The notes under the pieces were generated by a model. The model did no database searches, had not been told where the DNA came from, and saw only the letters and a program-made list of their open reading frames with translations. Positions 44,650 to 54,654 of a stretch of 64,000 bases of DNA are shown in pieces. Both the position numbers and the translations under genes were made by a program. How positions within the stretch are numbered: the first letter of the stretch is position 1; every line of letters begins with the position of its first letter. Origin of the DNA: Melastoma dodecandrum (taxonomy: Eukaryota > Streptophyta > Magnoliopsida > Myrtales > Melastomataceae); the NCBI GenBank assembly GCA_029817715.1, contig JARUPY010000398.1:1240001-1304000 (forward strand), written 5' to 3'.

Positions 44650-45831
44650 CTATTCCCCCGGATCGGTCGAGCGACCGTCGCGCGGCGCCAGCATGGGCAT
44701 CAGAACCCGGAACGTCGTGCGGCTTCCCTGCGATTCGCATTCGACGATGCCGCCGTGGTCGCCGACGATCTTCGACGTCAAAGCAAGACCGAGGCCAGTT
44801 CCGGTCACTTTCGTCGTGACGAACGGGTCGAAAAGCTGCGGCAACATCTCCTCCGGCACGCCCGGCCCGTTGTCGCGCACGCAGAATTCAAGCGGCAGGC
44901 TCACCGGCGTGTCGGAGCCGTTGACCTTCAAACGAACACCCGGCCGGAAGGCGGTGCGCAGCTCGATCTCCCCGTCGATCCGCTCCTCGCCGATCGCCTC
45001 CGCCGCGTTCTTCACGAGGTTGAGGAAGACCTGCACGAGCTGGTCCCGGCTGCCGAAGACCTGCGGCAGGGAGGGATCGTAGGTTTCCTTGAAGCGGATG
45101 TGACGGGCAAAGCCCGCCTGCGCGACCTTCTTCACGTGGTCGAGCACTACGTGGATGTTGACCCCCTCGAAGTCCTGGTCGGAGATCGTCGAGAACGGCT
45201 TCATCCGGTCGACGAGCTTCACGATCCGATCGGTCTCGTCGCAGATGAGCCGTGTCAGTGCCCGGTCGCTGTCGTTGGCTTCCGTCTCGATCAGCTGGGC
45301 CGCGCCGCGGATGCCGGAGAGCGGGTTCTTGATCTCGTGCGCGAGCATCGAGGCCATGGCGGCGATCGAACGGGCCGCGCCGCGCTGGGCATGCTGGCGG
45401 TCGAGCTTCTCGGCGATGGAGCGCTCGCGCAGCATCACGACGATCGTCGTGCTCTGCGGAAGCAGCGGCGTGACGAAGATGTCGACGAGCCGGTCGACGC
45501 CGAGCCGCGGTAGGCCGAGCTCGACACGATGCTCGTTGACCGGCCCGCCCTCCTCCCGCACCTGGTCGACGAGCGTGAGGAGCGACGAGCCGATCGGCAG
45601 CAGATCGTCGAGCATGATCTGCCTGGGCCCGACGAGGCTCGTGCCGAAGAAGGCCTCCGCCGACGGGTTGGCGCTGACGACCGTGCTGTGCGCGTCGACG
45701 GCGAGGACGGGATGCGGCAGCGCATCGAGGATCTGCAAGGCGACGATGGAGCCGGCAGGCTGAGTCGGCACGGACATCGGCGTCTTCGTCGAAGGGCGCG
45801 AGAGGAGGCGGAAGGAGCGGCGAGCGGTCAT
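44650..45831 (-). CDS. ntrB: Nitrogen-regulation sensor kinase NtrB
   Basis: 393 residues, cytoplasmic, with a PAS domain (residues about 30-130) then [29 protein letters not shown] and GTGLGLAL kinase boxes. The ATG at 45831 overlaps the dusB stop by 4 bases; a second ATG at 45777 would remove 18 basic residues. It controls NtrC phosphorylation under PII signals. The dusB-ntrB-ntrC order is conserved in alphaproteobacteria. Confidence 0.96.
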   Translation of the reverse strand: MTARRSFRLLSRPSTKTPMSVPTQPAGSIVALQILDALPHPVLAVDAHSTVVSANPSAEAFFGTSLVGPRQIMLDDLLPIGSSLLTLVDQVREEGGPVNEHRVELGLPRLGVDRLVDIFVTPLLPQSTTIVVMLRERSIAEKLDRQHAQRGAARSIAAMASMLAHEIKNPLSGIRGAAQLIETEANDSDRALTRLICDETDRIVKLVDRMKPFSTISDQDFEGVNIHVVLDHVKKVAQAGFARHIRFKETYDPSLPQVFGSRDQLVQVFLNLVKNAAEAIGEERIDGEIELRTAFRPGVRLKVNGSDTPVSLPLEFCVRDNGPGVPEEMLPQLFDPFVTTKVTGTGLGLALTSKIVGDHGGIVECESQGSRTTFRVLMPMLAPRDGRSTDPGE

Positions 45832-46850
45832 GCGGCGCGATCGAGGAGGCTGCGGCCGTCGTGTTCGGCGTGGAAAAGGTTCGCGAGGTGCCGCGACACG
45901 ATCCTCGGATCCGTCGCGGGGACGAGAGCGAGATACGCCGCGCTGCCCGGCAAATGTCCGGCATGAAGGGCGTAGCCGGCCAGATGCTTGCGCGCGTGGC
46001 GGACGCCCTGCTCGACGCCGTGCAGGCTCAACAGGGTCTCGTAATGGGTGAGCGCGGTCTCCCGCCGCGTCGCAGCCGAAGGCGGCGCCGGCAGACGGCC
46101 GGTCGCCAGTCCCCCGGCGATTGCGCCGACGAGCCAGGGCTGTCCGATCGCCGCGCGGCCGACCCTGACGGCGTCTGCGCCCGAGGCCGAGATCATCGCG
46201 CGCGCATCCTCCAAGGAGGCGCAATCGCCGTTCGCCACGAGAGGAATGCGCACCGCCTCGCGTACGGCGCGGATTGCTGCCCAATTCGCCCGGCCCGTGT
46301 AGAACTGGCAGCGCGTGCGCCCATGCACGGTGACGAGTTGGACGCCCTCCTTCTCGGCGCGCCGGGCGAGTTCGGGTGCGTTGATCGAGGCCTCGTCCCA
46401 GCCGAGCCGCATCTTGAGCGAGACCGGGATGGCGACGGCGCCGATGGCGGCAGCCACGAGGCGCACGGCATGGTCGAGGTCGCGCATCAGGGCGGAGCCT
46501 GCGAGCCCGCCGACGACCTTCTTGGCCGGACATCCCATGTTGATGTCGACCATCGCGGCGCCATCGGCCTCCGCCCGGCGCGCCGCCGCCGCGATATCGT
46601 CGACCCGGCAGCCCGCGATCTGCACCACGTGCCCCGCGATGCCGCCTCCCGACGCCTTCACACGGTTCGCGTGATCCCCGCGGATGTAGAAGCCGCTCTC
46701 GACCATCTCCGTCACGACCAAGGTCGCGCCGAACGAGGCGGCGGCGCGCCGCATGCCGAGGTCGCTGACGCCAGACATCGGCGCCAGGACTGCGCCGGTG
46801 CCCGACGGGGGGACACCGAGCTTGCTCAAGAGATGTGCAAATGAGCTCAT
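45828..46850 (-). CDS. dusB: tRNA-dihydrouridine synthase DusB (NifR3-like)
   Basis: 340 residues, flavin TIM barrel. [13 protein letters not shown], the catalytic Cys in [19 protein letters not shown] and VTVHGRTR are all present. Reduces uridine to dihydrouridine in tRNA. Start ATG at 46850. First gene of the dusB-ntrBC run and divergent from ispDF. Confidence 0.95.
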   Translation of the reverse strand: MSSFAHLLSKLGVPPSGTGAVLAPMSGVSDLGMRRAAASFGATLVVTEMVESGFYIRGDHANRVKASGGGIAGHVVQIAGCRVDDIAAAARRAEADGAAMVDINMGCPAKKVVGGLAGSALMRDLDHAVRLVAAAIGAVAIPVSLKMRLGWDEASINAPELARRAEKEGVQLVTVHGRTRCQFYTGRANWAAIRAVREAVRIPLVANGDCASLEDARAMISASGADAVRVGRAAIGQPWLVGAIAGGLATGRLPAPPSAATRRETALTHYETLLSLHGVEQGVRHARKHLAGYALHAGHLPGSAAYLALVPATDPRIVSRHLANLFHAEHDGRSLLDRAA

Positions 46851-46986
46851 GCTCACATCGTAATCAAATTGTGCAGCGCGGCAAGAGGCTTTCGTGGTCC
46901 GGCGCGCCAAGCGCGCGCCTCTGGCGCCGTTGACCGACGCCGCAAAATTAGATAAGACCACGGCACCCTTCGCCCCGCGATCCAGC

Positions 46987-48192
46987 ATGACCAAGCAACT
47001 TTCCACGGCGATCCTCGTGGTTGCCGCCGGACGCGGTTCGCGGATGGGCGCACCGCTCCCCAAGCAGTATCTGCCCCTGGCGGGCCGCGCGCTTCTGACG
47101 CACACGCTCGGCCGCCTGCTGGCGAGCGACCTCTCTGCGCAGGTGCTCGTCGCGATCCACCCGAACGATCGCGCTTTGTACGAGGCCTGCATCGGCGATC
47201 TACCCTACGATGCTACGACCCGCATGCTTCCGCCGGTCCATGGCGGCGCGACGCGGCAGGACAGCGTGCGCGCCGGTCTGGCGGCGCTGGCCCGTCTGCC
47301 GGAGCGGCCCGAGATCGTGCTGATCCACGATGGCGCTCGGCCGTTCGCGACCCCCGCCCTGCTCTCGCGGGCGAAGGCGGCGGCCGCCCGCAACGGGGCC
47401 GCCATCCCCGGTCTTGCCGTGAGCGACACGATCAAGCAGGTGGATGGCGCCGAACGCATCGTCGCGACGCCGCCGCGCGCCGTGCTGCGGGCGGTGCAGA
47501 CGCCGCAGGCCTTCCGGTTCGAGCTGATCCACGATGCGCACCACGCGGCGCTCGAAGCTGGCGCGATCGAATTGCCGGACGATGCGGCAATCGCAGAATG
47601 GGCGGGCCATCCGGTCCACATCTTCGAGGGAGATCCCGGCAACATGAAAGTGACGACCCCAGACGACGTGGCGGCGGCCGAGGCGCGTCTGATCGGCGAA
47701 TGCCCGGACATCCGGATGGGCCAGGGCTACGACGTCCACGCCTTCGGCCCCGGCGACCATGTTTGGCTCGGCGGTCTCAAGGTGCCGCACACCAAAGGAC
47801 TGGTCGGTCATTCGGACGCGGACGTGCTCTCGCATGCGATCACGGACGCGCTCTACGGCGCGCTGGGAGACGGCGATATCGGCAGCCACTTCCCGCCGTC
47901 GGATCCGCAATGGAAGGGCGCGGATTCCTCGATCTTCCTCGCCGCGGCGGCCAAGGCCGTGCGCGAGCGCGGCGGCATGATCGCGCATATCGATGCGACG
48001 GTGGTCTGTGAGACCCCGAAGATTGGCCCGCACCGCGACGCCATCCGCCAACGGATCGCCGAGGTCGTCGAGCTGCCGCTCGACCGGGTCGCGGTGAAGG
48101 CGACGACGTCCGAGCGCCTTGGCTTCACCGGGCGGGAAGAAGGCATCGCCACCCTCGCGATCGCAACCGTGCGCCTACCGGTGCCGGCATGA
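46987..48192 (+). CDS. ispDF: Bifunctional IspD/IspF isoprenoid enzyme
   Basis: 401 residues. IspD (residues about 5-225) starts AILVVAAGRGSRMG and PKQYLPLAGR with HDGARPF; it makes CDP-methylerythritol. IspF (about 243-400) has GQGYDVHAF, VGHSDADVLSHAI and KATTSERLGFTGR; it makes the cyclic diphosphate. The fusion is common in alphaproteobacteria. The intervening IspE is not in the window. ATGA overlap with cinA. Confidence 0.97.
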   Translation: MTKQLSTAILVVAAGRGSRMGAPLPKQYLPLAGRALLTHTLGRLLASDLSAQVLVAIHPNDRALYEACIGDLPYDATTRMLPPVHGGATRQDSVRAGLAALARLPERPEIVLIHDGARPFATPALLSRAKAAAARNGAAIPGLAVSDTIKQVDGAERIVATPPRAVLRAVQTPQAFRFELIHDAHHAALEAGAIELPDDAAIAEWAGHPVHIFEGDPGNMKVTTPDDVAAAEARLIGECPDIRMGQGYDVHAFGPGDHVWLGGLKVPHTKGLVGHSDADVLSHAITDALYGALGDGDIGSHFPPSDPQWKGADSSIFLAAAAKAVRERGGMIAHIDATVVCETPKIGPHRDAIRQRIAEVVELPLDRVAVKATTSERLGFTGREEGIATLAIATVRLPVPA

Positions 48193-48680
48193 TCGACGGC
48201 GAGGTCAAGACGGTCGTCGCCGAGGTTCTCAAGGTCTTCAAGGACTGCGGCCTGACGATCGCCACGGCCGAGTCCTGCACCGGCGGCCTGTTGTCGGCCT
48301 CACTGACCTCGATCTCCGGATCGAGTGCCGTGGTCGAGCGCGGCTTCGTGACCTACACGAATGTCGCAAAGACGCAGTCGCTCGGCGTCCCGCACCATCT
48401 CCTCAACGCGCACGGCGCGGTGAGCGCCGAGGTCGCCGCGGCGATGGCGGAGGGCGCGCTCGCCAACTCGAACGCGGATGTCGCGCTCTCGATCACGGGG
48501 ATCGCCGGACCCGGCGGCGCCACGCCGGGCAAGCCGGTCGGCCTCGTCTATTTCGGGCTCGCGCGCGAGCACATGAAGACGCTCACGGTCGAGCGCCGCT
48601 TCGGAGAGATCAGCCGCGACGGCGTGCGGGAAGCCTCGGTGCTCGTCGCGCTCGACCTGCTACGCAAGGCGGCGGGCTGA
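48189..48680 (+). CDS. cinA: CinA C-terminal domain nicotinamide-nucleotide amidase
   Basis: 163 residues, only the PncC-like domain: ATAESCTGGLLSA with the catalytic Ser-Lys region, VTYTNVAKTQSLGV and SITGIAGPGGATPGKPVG. It deamidates NMN to nicotinic acid mononucleotide in pyridine-nucleotide salvage. The N-terminal MoaB-like domain of full CinA is absent, as in PncC. Overlaps ispDF by 4 bases and, tail to tail, the COQ10-type gene by 21. Confidence 0.93.
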   Translation: MIDGEVKTVVAEVLKVFKDCGLTIATAESCTGGLLSASLTSISGSSAVVERGFVTYTNVAKTQSLGVPHHLLNAHGAVSAEVAAAMAEGALANSNADVALSITGIAGPGGATPGKPVGLVYFGLAREHMKTLTVERRFGEISRDGVREASVLVALDLLRKAAG

Positions 48681-49142
48681 GGCAGATCTCGCCCGCCCGT
48701 AAACGAGGTCGGCGCGACGTTCGAAGGCGTCCGCGAAGCGCCGGAAAGCCTGGTCGAACATGCCGCCCATGAGCAGGCCCAAGGCCCGGCTGCGGAACTC
48801 GTATTCGATATGGAAGTCGACGTGCGAGCCCTGCCCTTCCGCCGCATCGCGAAAGACCCAGCTGTTCTTCAGATACCGGAACGGCCCGTCGATATATTCC
48901 ACGAGGATGCGCTGGTGCGCGCGATCGCAGGAAACGCGCGTCGTGAAGGTCTCGCGGATCGCCTTGTAGCCGACGCGCATTTCGGCGACGAAGATCTCGG
49001 TATCGCCCTCGCGCGTGCGGCGCAGGACGCGAAGGCCTTGACACAACGGCAGAAATTTCGGGTAGGCCTCCACGTCGGACACGAGGTCGAACATGTTCGC
49101 GGCCGAGTGATGGACGCGACGCGTCGTGTCGAAGGCAGGCAT
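48660..49142 (-). CDS. COQ10/RatA-type START-domain protein
   Basis: 160 residues. The polyketide-cyclase/START fold starts RRVHHSAANMFDLVSDVEAYPKFLPLC and includes EMRVGYKAIRETFTTRV and IEYEFRSRALGLLMGG. Mitochondrial COQ10 binds ubiquinone; bacterial members are called RatA after an E. coli report as a ribosome-association toxin. In alphaproteobacteria a ubiquinone-related role is the more common assumption. Start ATG at 49142. Confidence 0.9.
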   Translation of the reverse strand: MPAFDTTRRVHHSAANMFDLVSDVEAYPKFLPLCQGLRVLRRTREGDTEIFVAEMRVGYKAIRETFTTRVSCDRAHQRILVEYIDGPFRYLKNSWVFRDAAEGQGSHVDFHIEYEFRSRALGLLMGGMFDQAFRRFADAFERRADLVYGRARSASARRLA

Positions 49143-49207
49143 CCGTCCTCTTAGCATGCGCGTTGAGGGACGAAAGGCGGTCAAGCGTCGCTTCGCCCGC
49201 CGTCCCG

Positions 49208-50146
49208 TCAGATTCCGCGCACGCCCGGGAAGTAGCCGACCAGCGCCTTCGGATGGAGCGGCGCGGCGCTCTTGCGGCCGAGGAAATAGACGCCCGTGGC
49301 GGCATCCGATCGATGCGCGACGTCGACCAGCCGGTCGAGATAGCGCAGCCAGAAGAAGGCTAGCGCAGCGAGAGAGCCGGCCTTGTCGCTTCGAAACAGG
49401 CCGCGCGCGAGGTAGCGGATCGACCAGACGAGGCTTTGCCCCGGGCCGCCGATCGGGCCCGACGCCAGCTCCTCGAAATGGCGGAACAGCCAGCGATGGC
49501 CGCTGCGCGTGAAGCGCGTGAAATCGTAGGCGCGCTCGTGCACATGCTGCAGGAAGGGCGTCTCGGCGTAGACGAGGCCGCCGGGCGCCAGCACCCGCGC
49601 GAGCTCGCCGACGACCCGCTCCGGCGCGACCACGTGCTCCAGCACGGCCTGGATCCAGACGCCGTCGAACGTCCCGTCGACGAACGGGAGGCGATGCCCG
49701 TCTGCGAGCAGATCGACGTCCGAGGCGACATAGACGTCGGTGACGATCCGCCGGAGATCCGCGGCTTCGTAGAGCGCCTGCGTGCCGGAGCCGCGAGCGC
49801 CCCCGCCGACGATCAGCACGCGGCGCGAGGGCATGCTGCGGACATGCTCGACGAAGGCGGCGCAATTGCGCGGCGCGGCGTCGTTGTCGTCCGCGAGCCT
49901 CTCTCGAAGGACGCGGAAGATGTGGCGCCGCCGCGAGATCGGCGACGCGCCGGCGCTCGCGAGCAGGTCGTCGCGATCGAAGACGCTGTCCGCGAAGTCG
50001 ACCAGCACGGGGCGTCCCTCGATCGTCGGAAAGCCGTCCGTCGCATGAGGGCAATCCGCGTTCGAACAGCGCCACGACGTCGCGTCCGCGAACGCACGGC
50101 GACAGCTGGGACAGCAGAGGTGCGCCAGATCTGCCTGCTCGATCAT
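49208..50146 (-). CDS. SAM-dependent methyltransferase with N-terminal zinc ribbon
   Basis: 312 residues. The first 55 residues are a Trm112-like zinc-ribbon (CCPSCRRAF, then WRCSNADCPH) that merges into a class I methyltransferase: VLIVGGGARGSGT is the SAM loop, FDGVWIQAVLEHV and LARVLAPGGLVYAETP are motif II-III-like. The C-terminal part has a possible amphipathic segment (AALAFFWLRYLDRL). Substrate unknown; such zinc-ribbon methyltransferases often act in surface-polysaccharide or small-molecule pathways. The GT-linked genes are not adjacent. Confidence 0.85.
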   Translation of the reverse strand: MIEQADLAHLCCPSCRRAFADATSWRCSNADCPHATDGFPTIEGRPVLVDFADSVFDRDDLLASAGASPISRRRHIFRVLRERLADDNDAAPRNCAAFVEHVRSMPSRRVLIVGGGARGSGTQALYEAADLRRIVTDVYVASDVDLLADGHRLPFVDGTFDGVWIQAVLEHVVAPERVVGELARVLAPGGLVYAETPFLQHVHERAYDFTRFTRSGHRWLFRHFEELASGPIGGPGQSLVWSIRYLARGLFRSDKAGSLAALAFFWLRYLDRLVDVAHRSDAATGVYFLGRKSAAPLHPKALVGYFPGVRGI

Positions 50147-50328
50147 GCGGTCTTGCCAAATCGGTTCTGGAGCGATCCGTCGATCGTCATGGGGCTGCGA
50201 GGTCGGCGATTCACGAGAAAATCCGGAGGAGGGTTAAGGGGCCGGACGCGTTCGCACCATCGTCCAAAGGCGCCTGGCGCCCTATCATCGGCGGGAACGC
50301 CCGCCTTCTCCACACGTCACGAGGCAGG

Positions 50329-50724
50329 ATGAACGCCAAGCCGATCCACTCCATGATCCGCGTCGTCGACGAGGCGCGATCCGTCGCTTTCTACAAGACG
50401 GCCTTCGGGCTCGAGGTGGCCGAGCGCTTTCCCCTCGACGGCTTCACGCTCATCTATCTGCGCAACGCGACATCGCCCTTCGAATTGGAGCTGACCGTCA
50501 ACGAGGGACGCGACAAGCCCTATGATCTCGGCGACGGCTACGGCCATATCGCCATGCTGGTCGAGGACCTCGCGGCCGCACACGCCCGGATGGCCGCGGA
50601 CGGCCTCAACCCGGGTCCGCTGCGCGAGCTGACTCTCGGCGGGCGCCCGGCGCGGTTCTTCTTCGTCAAGGATCCCGACGGCTATGCGATCGAGGTGCTA
50701 GGCCCTGGCGGCCGCTTCGGCTGA
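50329..50724 (+). CDS. gloA: VOC-family lactoylglutathione lyase-like protein
   Basis: 131 residues, glyoxalase I size. Metal ligands at the four expected places: PIHSMIRV (His), FELELTVN (Glu), GYGHIAML (His), YAIEVLG (Glu). It probably isomerises the methylglyoxal-glutathione hemithioacetal. The last 27 bases overlap the convergent lipA gene. Confidence 0.88.
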   Translation: MNAKPIHSMIRVVDEARSVAFYKTAFGLEVAERFPLDGFTLIYLRNATSPFELELTVNEGRDKPYDLGDGYGHIAMLVEDLAAAHARMAADGLNPGPLRELTLGGRPARFFFVKDPDGYAIEVLGPGGRFG

Positions 50725-51681
50725 CGTCTTCGCGGCCGTCTGGGCAGCGCGGGCGGCCCGGAGGCGCGCGAAATCGTCGCCCGCGTGATGCGAGGAGCGC
50801 GTGAAGGGCGACGCGGAGACGACGAGGAAGCCTTTCGTCAGCGCGACGCTTTCCAGCCCCGCGAACTCCGCCGGCGGCACGAAGCGGATCACCGCGTGGT
50901 GCTTCTTCGTCGGCTGCAGATACTGGCCGATCGTCAGGAAATCGATGTCGGCCGAGCGCAGGTCGTCCATGAGCTGAAGAACCTCGTTCCGCTCTTCGCC
51001 CAGGCCGACCATGATGCCGGACTTCGTGAAGATCGAAGGGTCGAGCTCCTTCACGCGCTGCAGCAGGCGCACGGAGTGAAAGTAGCGCGCCCCCGGCCGC
51101 ACGGTCAGATATTTGGACGGCACGGTCTCGAGGTTATGGTTGAAGACGTCGGGCCGCGCGGCGACGACCGTCTCGAGCGCGCCGGGCTTGCGCAGGAAGT
51201 CGGGCGTCAGCAGTTCGATCGTCGTCCGCGGCGAGGAGGCGCGCACTGCCGCCACAACGTGCGCGAAATGCGCCGCCCCACCATCAGGAAGGTCGTCGCG
51301 GTCGACTGACGTGATCACCACGTGAGAGAGGCCGAGTTTGGCCACCGCGTCCGCGATCCGCGCGGGCTCGTGCGGGTTGAGGGGGCGCGGGATGCCGGTG
51401 CGCACGTTGCAGAAGGCGCAGGCCCGCGTGCACGTGTCGCCCATGATCATGAAGGTCGCGTGCTTCTTCTCCCAGCACTCGCCGATGTTGGGGCAACCGG
51501 CTTCCTCGCAGACCGTCACCAGACCGTGCTGTTTGACGATCGCTTCGGTCGCGCGGAAGCCGGCCGAGCCCGGCGCCTTGACGCGCAGCCAATCGGGTTT
51601 CGGAGGCTGCGGATTGTCGGGCCGGTGGGCCTTCTCGGGATGGCGCGGGCGCGTGTCCCGCGCCTCGTCGATCAGGGTCAT
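50698..51681 (-). CDS. lipA: Lipoyl synthase
   Basis: 327 residues, radical SAM enzyme. The SAM cluster motif [10 protein letters not shown] and the auxiliary-cluster cysteines [13 protein letters not shown] are both present. It inserts two sulfurs into octanoyl groups of E2 subunits and GcvH. Its 3' end overlaps the VOC gene tail by 27 bases. Confidence 0.97.
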   Translation of the reverse strand: MTLIDEARDTRPRHPEKAHRPDNPQPPKPDWLRVKAPGSAGFRATEAIVKQHGLVTVCEEAGCPNIGECWEKKHATFMIMGDTCTRACAFCNVRTGIPRPLNPHEPARIADAVAKLGLSHVVITSVDRDDLPDGGAAHFAHVVAAVRASSPRTTIELLTPDFLRKPGALETVVAARPDVFNHNLETVPSKYLTVRPGARYFHSVRLLQRVKELDPSIFTKSGIMVGLGEERNEVLQLMDDLRSADIDFLTIGQYLQPTKKHHAVIRFVPPAEFAGLESVALTKGFLVVSASPFTRSSHHAGDDFARLRAARAAQTAAKTSAEAAARA

Positions 51682-51768
51682 CGGATGGCTCCGAAGAAGA
51701 GATAGTGACGATAGGCCATCCGCGCCGATATGGGTACGACGGCGAGGCAGGGCAGCCCTGCTCGCCGG

Positions 51769-52896
51769 CTACAGGCTTCCGGCGGCGACCGCCACCCCGA
51801 TCGCACTCGCGGTCGCCTGCTCTCTCGCGGCGCGTGTCGCGCCGAGACGCTGGCGATGCACGACGCTCATCGCCAGCACGACCATGGCGAAGGCCTGGTG
51901 CAGCATGCCTGCCCAGACGGGCACGACGAGGACGAGCGTCACGATGCCGATCGCCGCCTGTGTCGCCACGAGGCCGGCGAGCGCCACGGCGCGCCGCGTC
52001 GCGGAGGTCGCGGGCGCGACGCGTGCCGTCCAGATCGCCTGCCCGATCGCGAGGGCGAGGATGAGGTAGGCGGTCATGCGGTGCTGGAACTGCACCGTCG
52101 CCAGATTGTCGACGAGGTTGCGCCACAGCGGAGTCATCGCGCCCAGCACGCCAGCCGGCAGGATGAGATGCCCGTCCATCAGCGGCCAGGTGTTGAAGGC
52201 GTAGTCGGCGCGCAGGCCCGCGACGAGCGCGCCGAAACCGATCTGCACGAGCACCAGGGCGACGACGAGGGAGGCGACGCCGCGCAGGACGCCAGGCACG
52301 CGCTCGTCGGGCGCCGGCTTCTGGCTGGTCGCGATCCACACGAGGACGGCGAAGGTGACAGAGGCGAGGAGCAGATGCGCGGCGAGGCGCTCCTGCGCGA
52401 CCTCGACGCGGTCGACGAGGCCGGAGGAGACCATCCACCAGCCGACGAAGCCCTGCAGGCCGCCGAGCGCGAAGACGCCGAGCATCTGCCACTTCAGCTT
52501 CGTGGTCAGGCGTCCGCGCAGCCAGAAGACGATCAGGGGGACGACCAGCGCGAAGCCGAGCAGGCGCCCGACCAGCCGATGCGTCCATTCCATCAGGAAG
52601 ATCGCCTGGAAGTGGCCGAGCGTCATGGTCGGGAACAGTTCGGCATATTGCGGGATGTGCTTGTACTTCTCGAAGGCGTCGAGCCACGCCGCATGCGTCA
52701 GCGGCGGAACGACGCCCCTGACCGGCTTCCATTCGGTGATCGAGAGCCCGGATTCGGTGAGGCGCGTCGCGCCGCCCAGAACCACCATCAGGAACACGAG
52801 GGCGGCGAGGCTCCACAGCCAATGGCCGACGCCGCCTTCGCGGCCGCGGACATGCGCCGCGGTCATCTGGCGGAGAGACGAAGGGGGTCGGGTCAT
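51769..52896 (-). CDS. ctaA: Heme A synthase (CtaA/COX15 type)
   Basis: 375 residues from the ATG at 52896; the open frame continues upstream and an internal ATG at 52866 is possible. Eight membrane helices and the conserved His residues in EWTHRLVGR, ERLAAHLLLA, QFQHRMTAY and MLHQAFAM. It oxidises heme O to heme A for aa3-type cytochrome oxidase. The gene ends 87 bases before lipA on the same strand. Confidence 0.95.
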   Translation of the reverse strand: MTRPPSSLRQMTAAHVRGREGGVGHWLWSLAALVFLMVVLGGATRLTESGLSITEWKPVRGVVPPLTHAAWLDAFEKYKHIPQYAELFPTMTLGHFQAIFLMEWTHRLVGRLLGFALVVPLIVFWLRGRLTTKLKWQMLGVFALGGLQGFVGWWMVSSGLVDRVEVAQERLAAHLLLASVTFAVLVWIATSQKPAPDERVPGVLRGVASLVVALVLVQIGFGALVAGLRADYAFNTWPLMDGHLILPAGVLGAMTPLWRNLVDNLATVQFQHRMTAYLILALAIGQAIWTARVAPATSATRRAVALAGLVATQAAIGIVTLVLVVPVWAGMLHQAFAMVVLAMSVVHRQRLGATRAAREQATASAIGVAVAAGSL

Positions 52897-53024
52897 CAGG
52901 GGGGTCCGAGCGCGGCTGGCGCGCGTTGACGAGCTGGCGTCCGGGCAGATAAGGCCAGCGCAGGTCACCTGTCCCGGGCGCCGATGGCCGCTGGAGTGAT
53001 CCGGGTCGCCAAGGGCTTTTGATC

Positions 53025-53276
53025 ATGGATATCAAGCACATCTCCGACCCTCTTCATGTCACGGAAAGCAAGCTGCCGCGCTCCGGTTTCGAGAAGGTCG
53101 ACCTGACCGACGCGGCATTTCGTCAGTCCCGCCTCTCGCGGTCTTCGTTCGTCGAGGTCGAGGCGAAGGCCGCCCGCTTCTCGCGCTGCGATCTCAGCGA
53201 TGTGCTGCTGGAGTCTTGCCGGCTCGACGGCATGAAGATCGACGGCATCCTCGTGACGGATCGCCTTGCTGCTTAG
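53025..53276 (+). CDS. Small pentapeptide-repeat-like protein
   Basis: 83 residues. Residues about 20-75 follow a five-residue rhythm with Leu/Phe at the centre (VDLTD, AAFRQ, SRLSR, SSFVE, ARFSR, CDLSD), typical of pentapeptide repeats forming a right-handed beta helix. At this length it would be a short solenoid of two to three turns. Function unknown. The ATG at 53025 is used; a TTG two codons earlier is possible. Leads into the DUF2842 gene. Confidence 0.65.
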   Translation: MDIKHISDPLHVTESKLPRSGFEKVDLTDAAFRQSRLSRSSFVEVEAKAARFSRCDLSDVLLESCRLDGMKIDGILVTDRLAA

Positions 53277-53292
53277 CGGAAGGTTGCCTGAC

Positions 53293-53511
53293 GTGCGGCG
53301 GCGCCAACGCAAGCTCGTCGGCGTCGTCTTGATGCTGGCGTTCGTCATGACCTATGCGCTCGTCGCGATGGCGCTCGCGCAGGCGCGTTTCGTCATGGGC
53401 GCACCGGACCTTCTTCAATGGCTTTACTACGCCATCATCGGCATGGGCTGGGTTCTGCCGATGATGCCGCTGATCCGGTGGATGGAGCGGCCCGACCGCG
53501 AGGTCGACTGA
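53293..53511 (+). CDS. DUF2842 small membrane protein
   Basis: 72 residues from GTG 53293, with GGAAGG 9 bases upstream. Two membrane helices (VGVVLMLAFVMTYALVAMAL and WLYYAIIGMGWVLPMMPL) and the terminal LIRWMERP match DUF2842, an alphaproteobacterial family of unknown function. The frame is open back to 53266, overlapping the preceding gene. Confidence 0.8.
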   Translation: MRRRQRKLVGVVLMLAFVMTYALVAMALAQARFVMGAPDLLQWLYYAIIGMGWVLPMMPLIRWMERPDREVD

Positions 53512-54561
53512 TCAAGCGACGACGCGCCGGCCCCGATTCCACAGCGCGAACGGGACGCCCGAGAGGAGCACTTCGAGCGCATCGAGGCTCTGCCAATTGC
53601 CGTTGACCGAGAGACGCGGCAATGCCGTGAGCTGCCCGAGATGGCCGGGAAACAGCATGCCCGGCCGCGTCGTGACGGCGCTCGTGAAGCCGAGCTCGGC
53701 GGCGATCTGGTAATCGCGCGGGCCGGCGGAGGTGAGGTCCCCCACCGGGTAGGCGAGATGGCGTACCGGCAGCCCGATCGCCGTTTCGATGTCAGCACGG
53801 CTGACGGCGAGTTCCCGCCGTACGACGTCGGCGTCGTGTTTGGCCAGCATCGGATGCGTCGCGGTATGCGCGCCGATCATCGCGAGGGGGTGACGGGCGA
53901 GAGCGCGGATGCCGTCCCAGTCGAGGCAGCGCTCGGCGACGAGCGCGGCGGGATCGATGCCGGCCTGCGCGGCGAGGTCGCCGGTCGCCGCGAGGAGCGC
54001 GTCTTCCGGACCTCCGCGAAGCATCCAGTAGATCTGGCGGAAGGCGGCATCCTTTTCCGGCGCCGTCGCGCAAGACATGTCGAGCCGCGTCGCGCCTATC
54101 GCGATCTCGAGGCGATCGAGCCGCCGGACCGCAGCTTCGAGCTCGACCCACCAGAGGCGCGCGGTCCGGTCCGCGAAGCCGGTCGTGACATAGGCGGTGA
54201 AGGGCGCCTGGTGCCGCTCGAGGACCGGCAGTGCGTGGTCCTGCAAGTCGGCGTAGCCGTCGTCGAAGGTCAGCGCGACGAATGGTGCGGCGCCCGGAGA
54301 CGCGAGGCGGCGGAGCGCTTCGTCCATAGACACGAGGTCGAAGCCGAGCGCCGTGACGCGCGCCAGGGCTGCATCGAGGAATGTGGGGTCGATCTCCAGA
54401 AGGCGGTTGGGGGCGAAGGCTGCTTCGCGCCAGGGCCGCACATGATGCAGCATCAGGACCGCGCCGGAGCCCCGCGTCCAAGGCGCGAGGCTCCGGTGCA
54501 GTCCGGTGGCGCGAAAGAACGAGAAACCGGCGCCGATCACCTGCTGCCTGAGGGCGCGCAT
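53512..54561 (-). CDS. Polysaccharide deacetylase family protein
   Basis: 349 residues, NodB-type domain. LTFDDGYADLQ carries the metal/catalytic Asp pair; HTATHPML supplies the two metal His residues; YPVGDLT is the later motif. It should remove N- or O-acetyl groups from a polysaccharide or its precursor. Start ATG at 54561. It is divergent from a GNAT-like gene and heads the exopolysaccharide locus. Confidence 0.88.
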   Translation of the reverse strand: MRALRQQVIGAGFSFFRATGLHRSLAPWTRGSGAVLMLHHVRPWREAAFAPNRLLEIDPTFLDAALARVTALGFDLVSMDEALRRLASPGAAPFVALTFDDGYADLQDHALPVLERHQAPFTAYVTTGFADRTARLWWVELEAAVRRLDRLEIAIGATRLDMSCATAPEKDAAFRQIYWMLRGGPEDALLAATGDLAAQAGIDPAALVAERCLDWDGIRALARHPLAMIGAHTATHPMLAKHDADVVRRELAVSRADIETAIGLPVRHLAYPVGDLTSAGPRDYQIAAELGFTSAVTTRPGMLFPGHLGQLTALPRLSVNGNWQSLDALEVLLSGVPFALWNRGRRVVA

Positions 54562-54654
54562 GAGCCTGCCTTGGGTCGAGGGCGGATCAGTGTCGCAAGG
54601 GGTCGTTGAGCTTTCGTTGCTAGCCTCCTCGCAGCCTCGCCCTGATTGGCCCGG

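Noticed and set aside
53266..53292. TTG start for the DUF2842 gene
   Set aside because: Would overlap the preceding gene; the GTG at 53293 has a GGAAGG site and fits family length.
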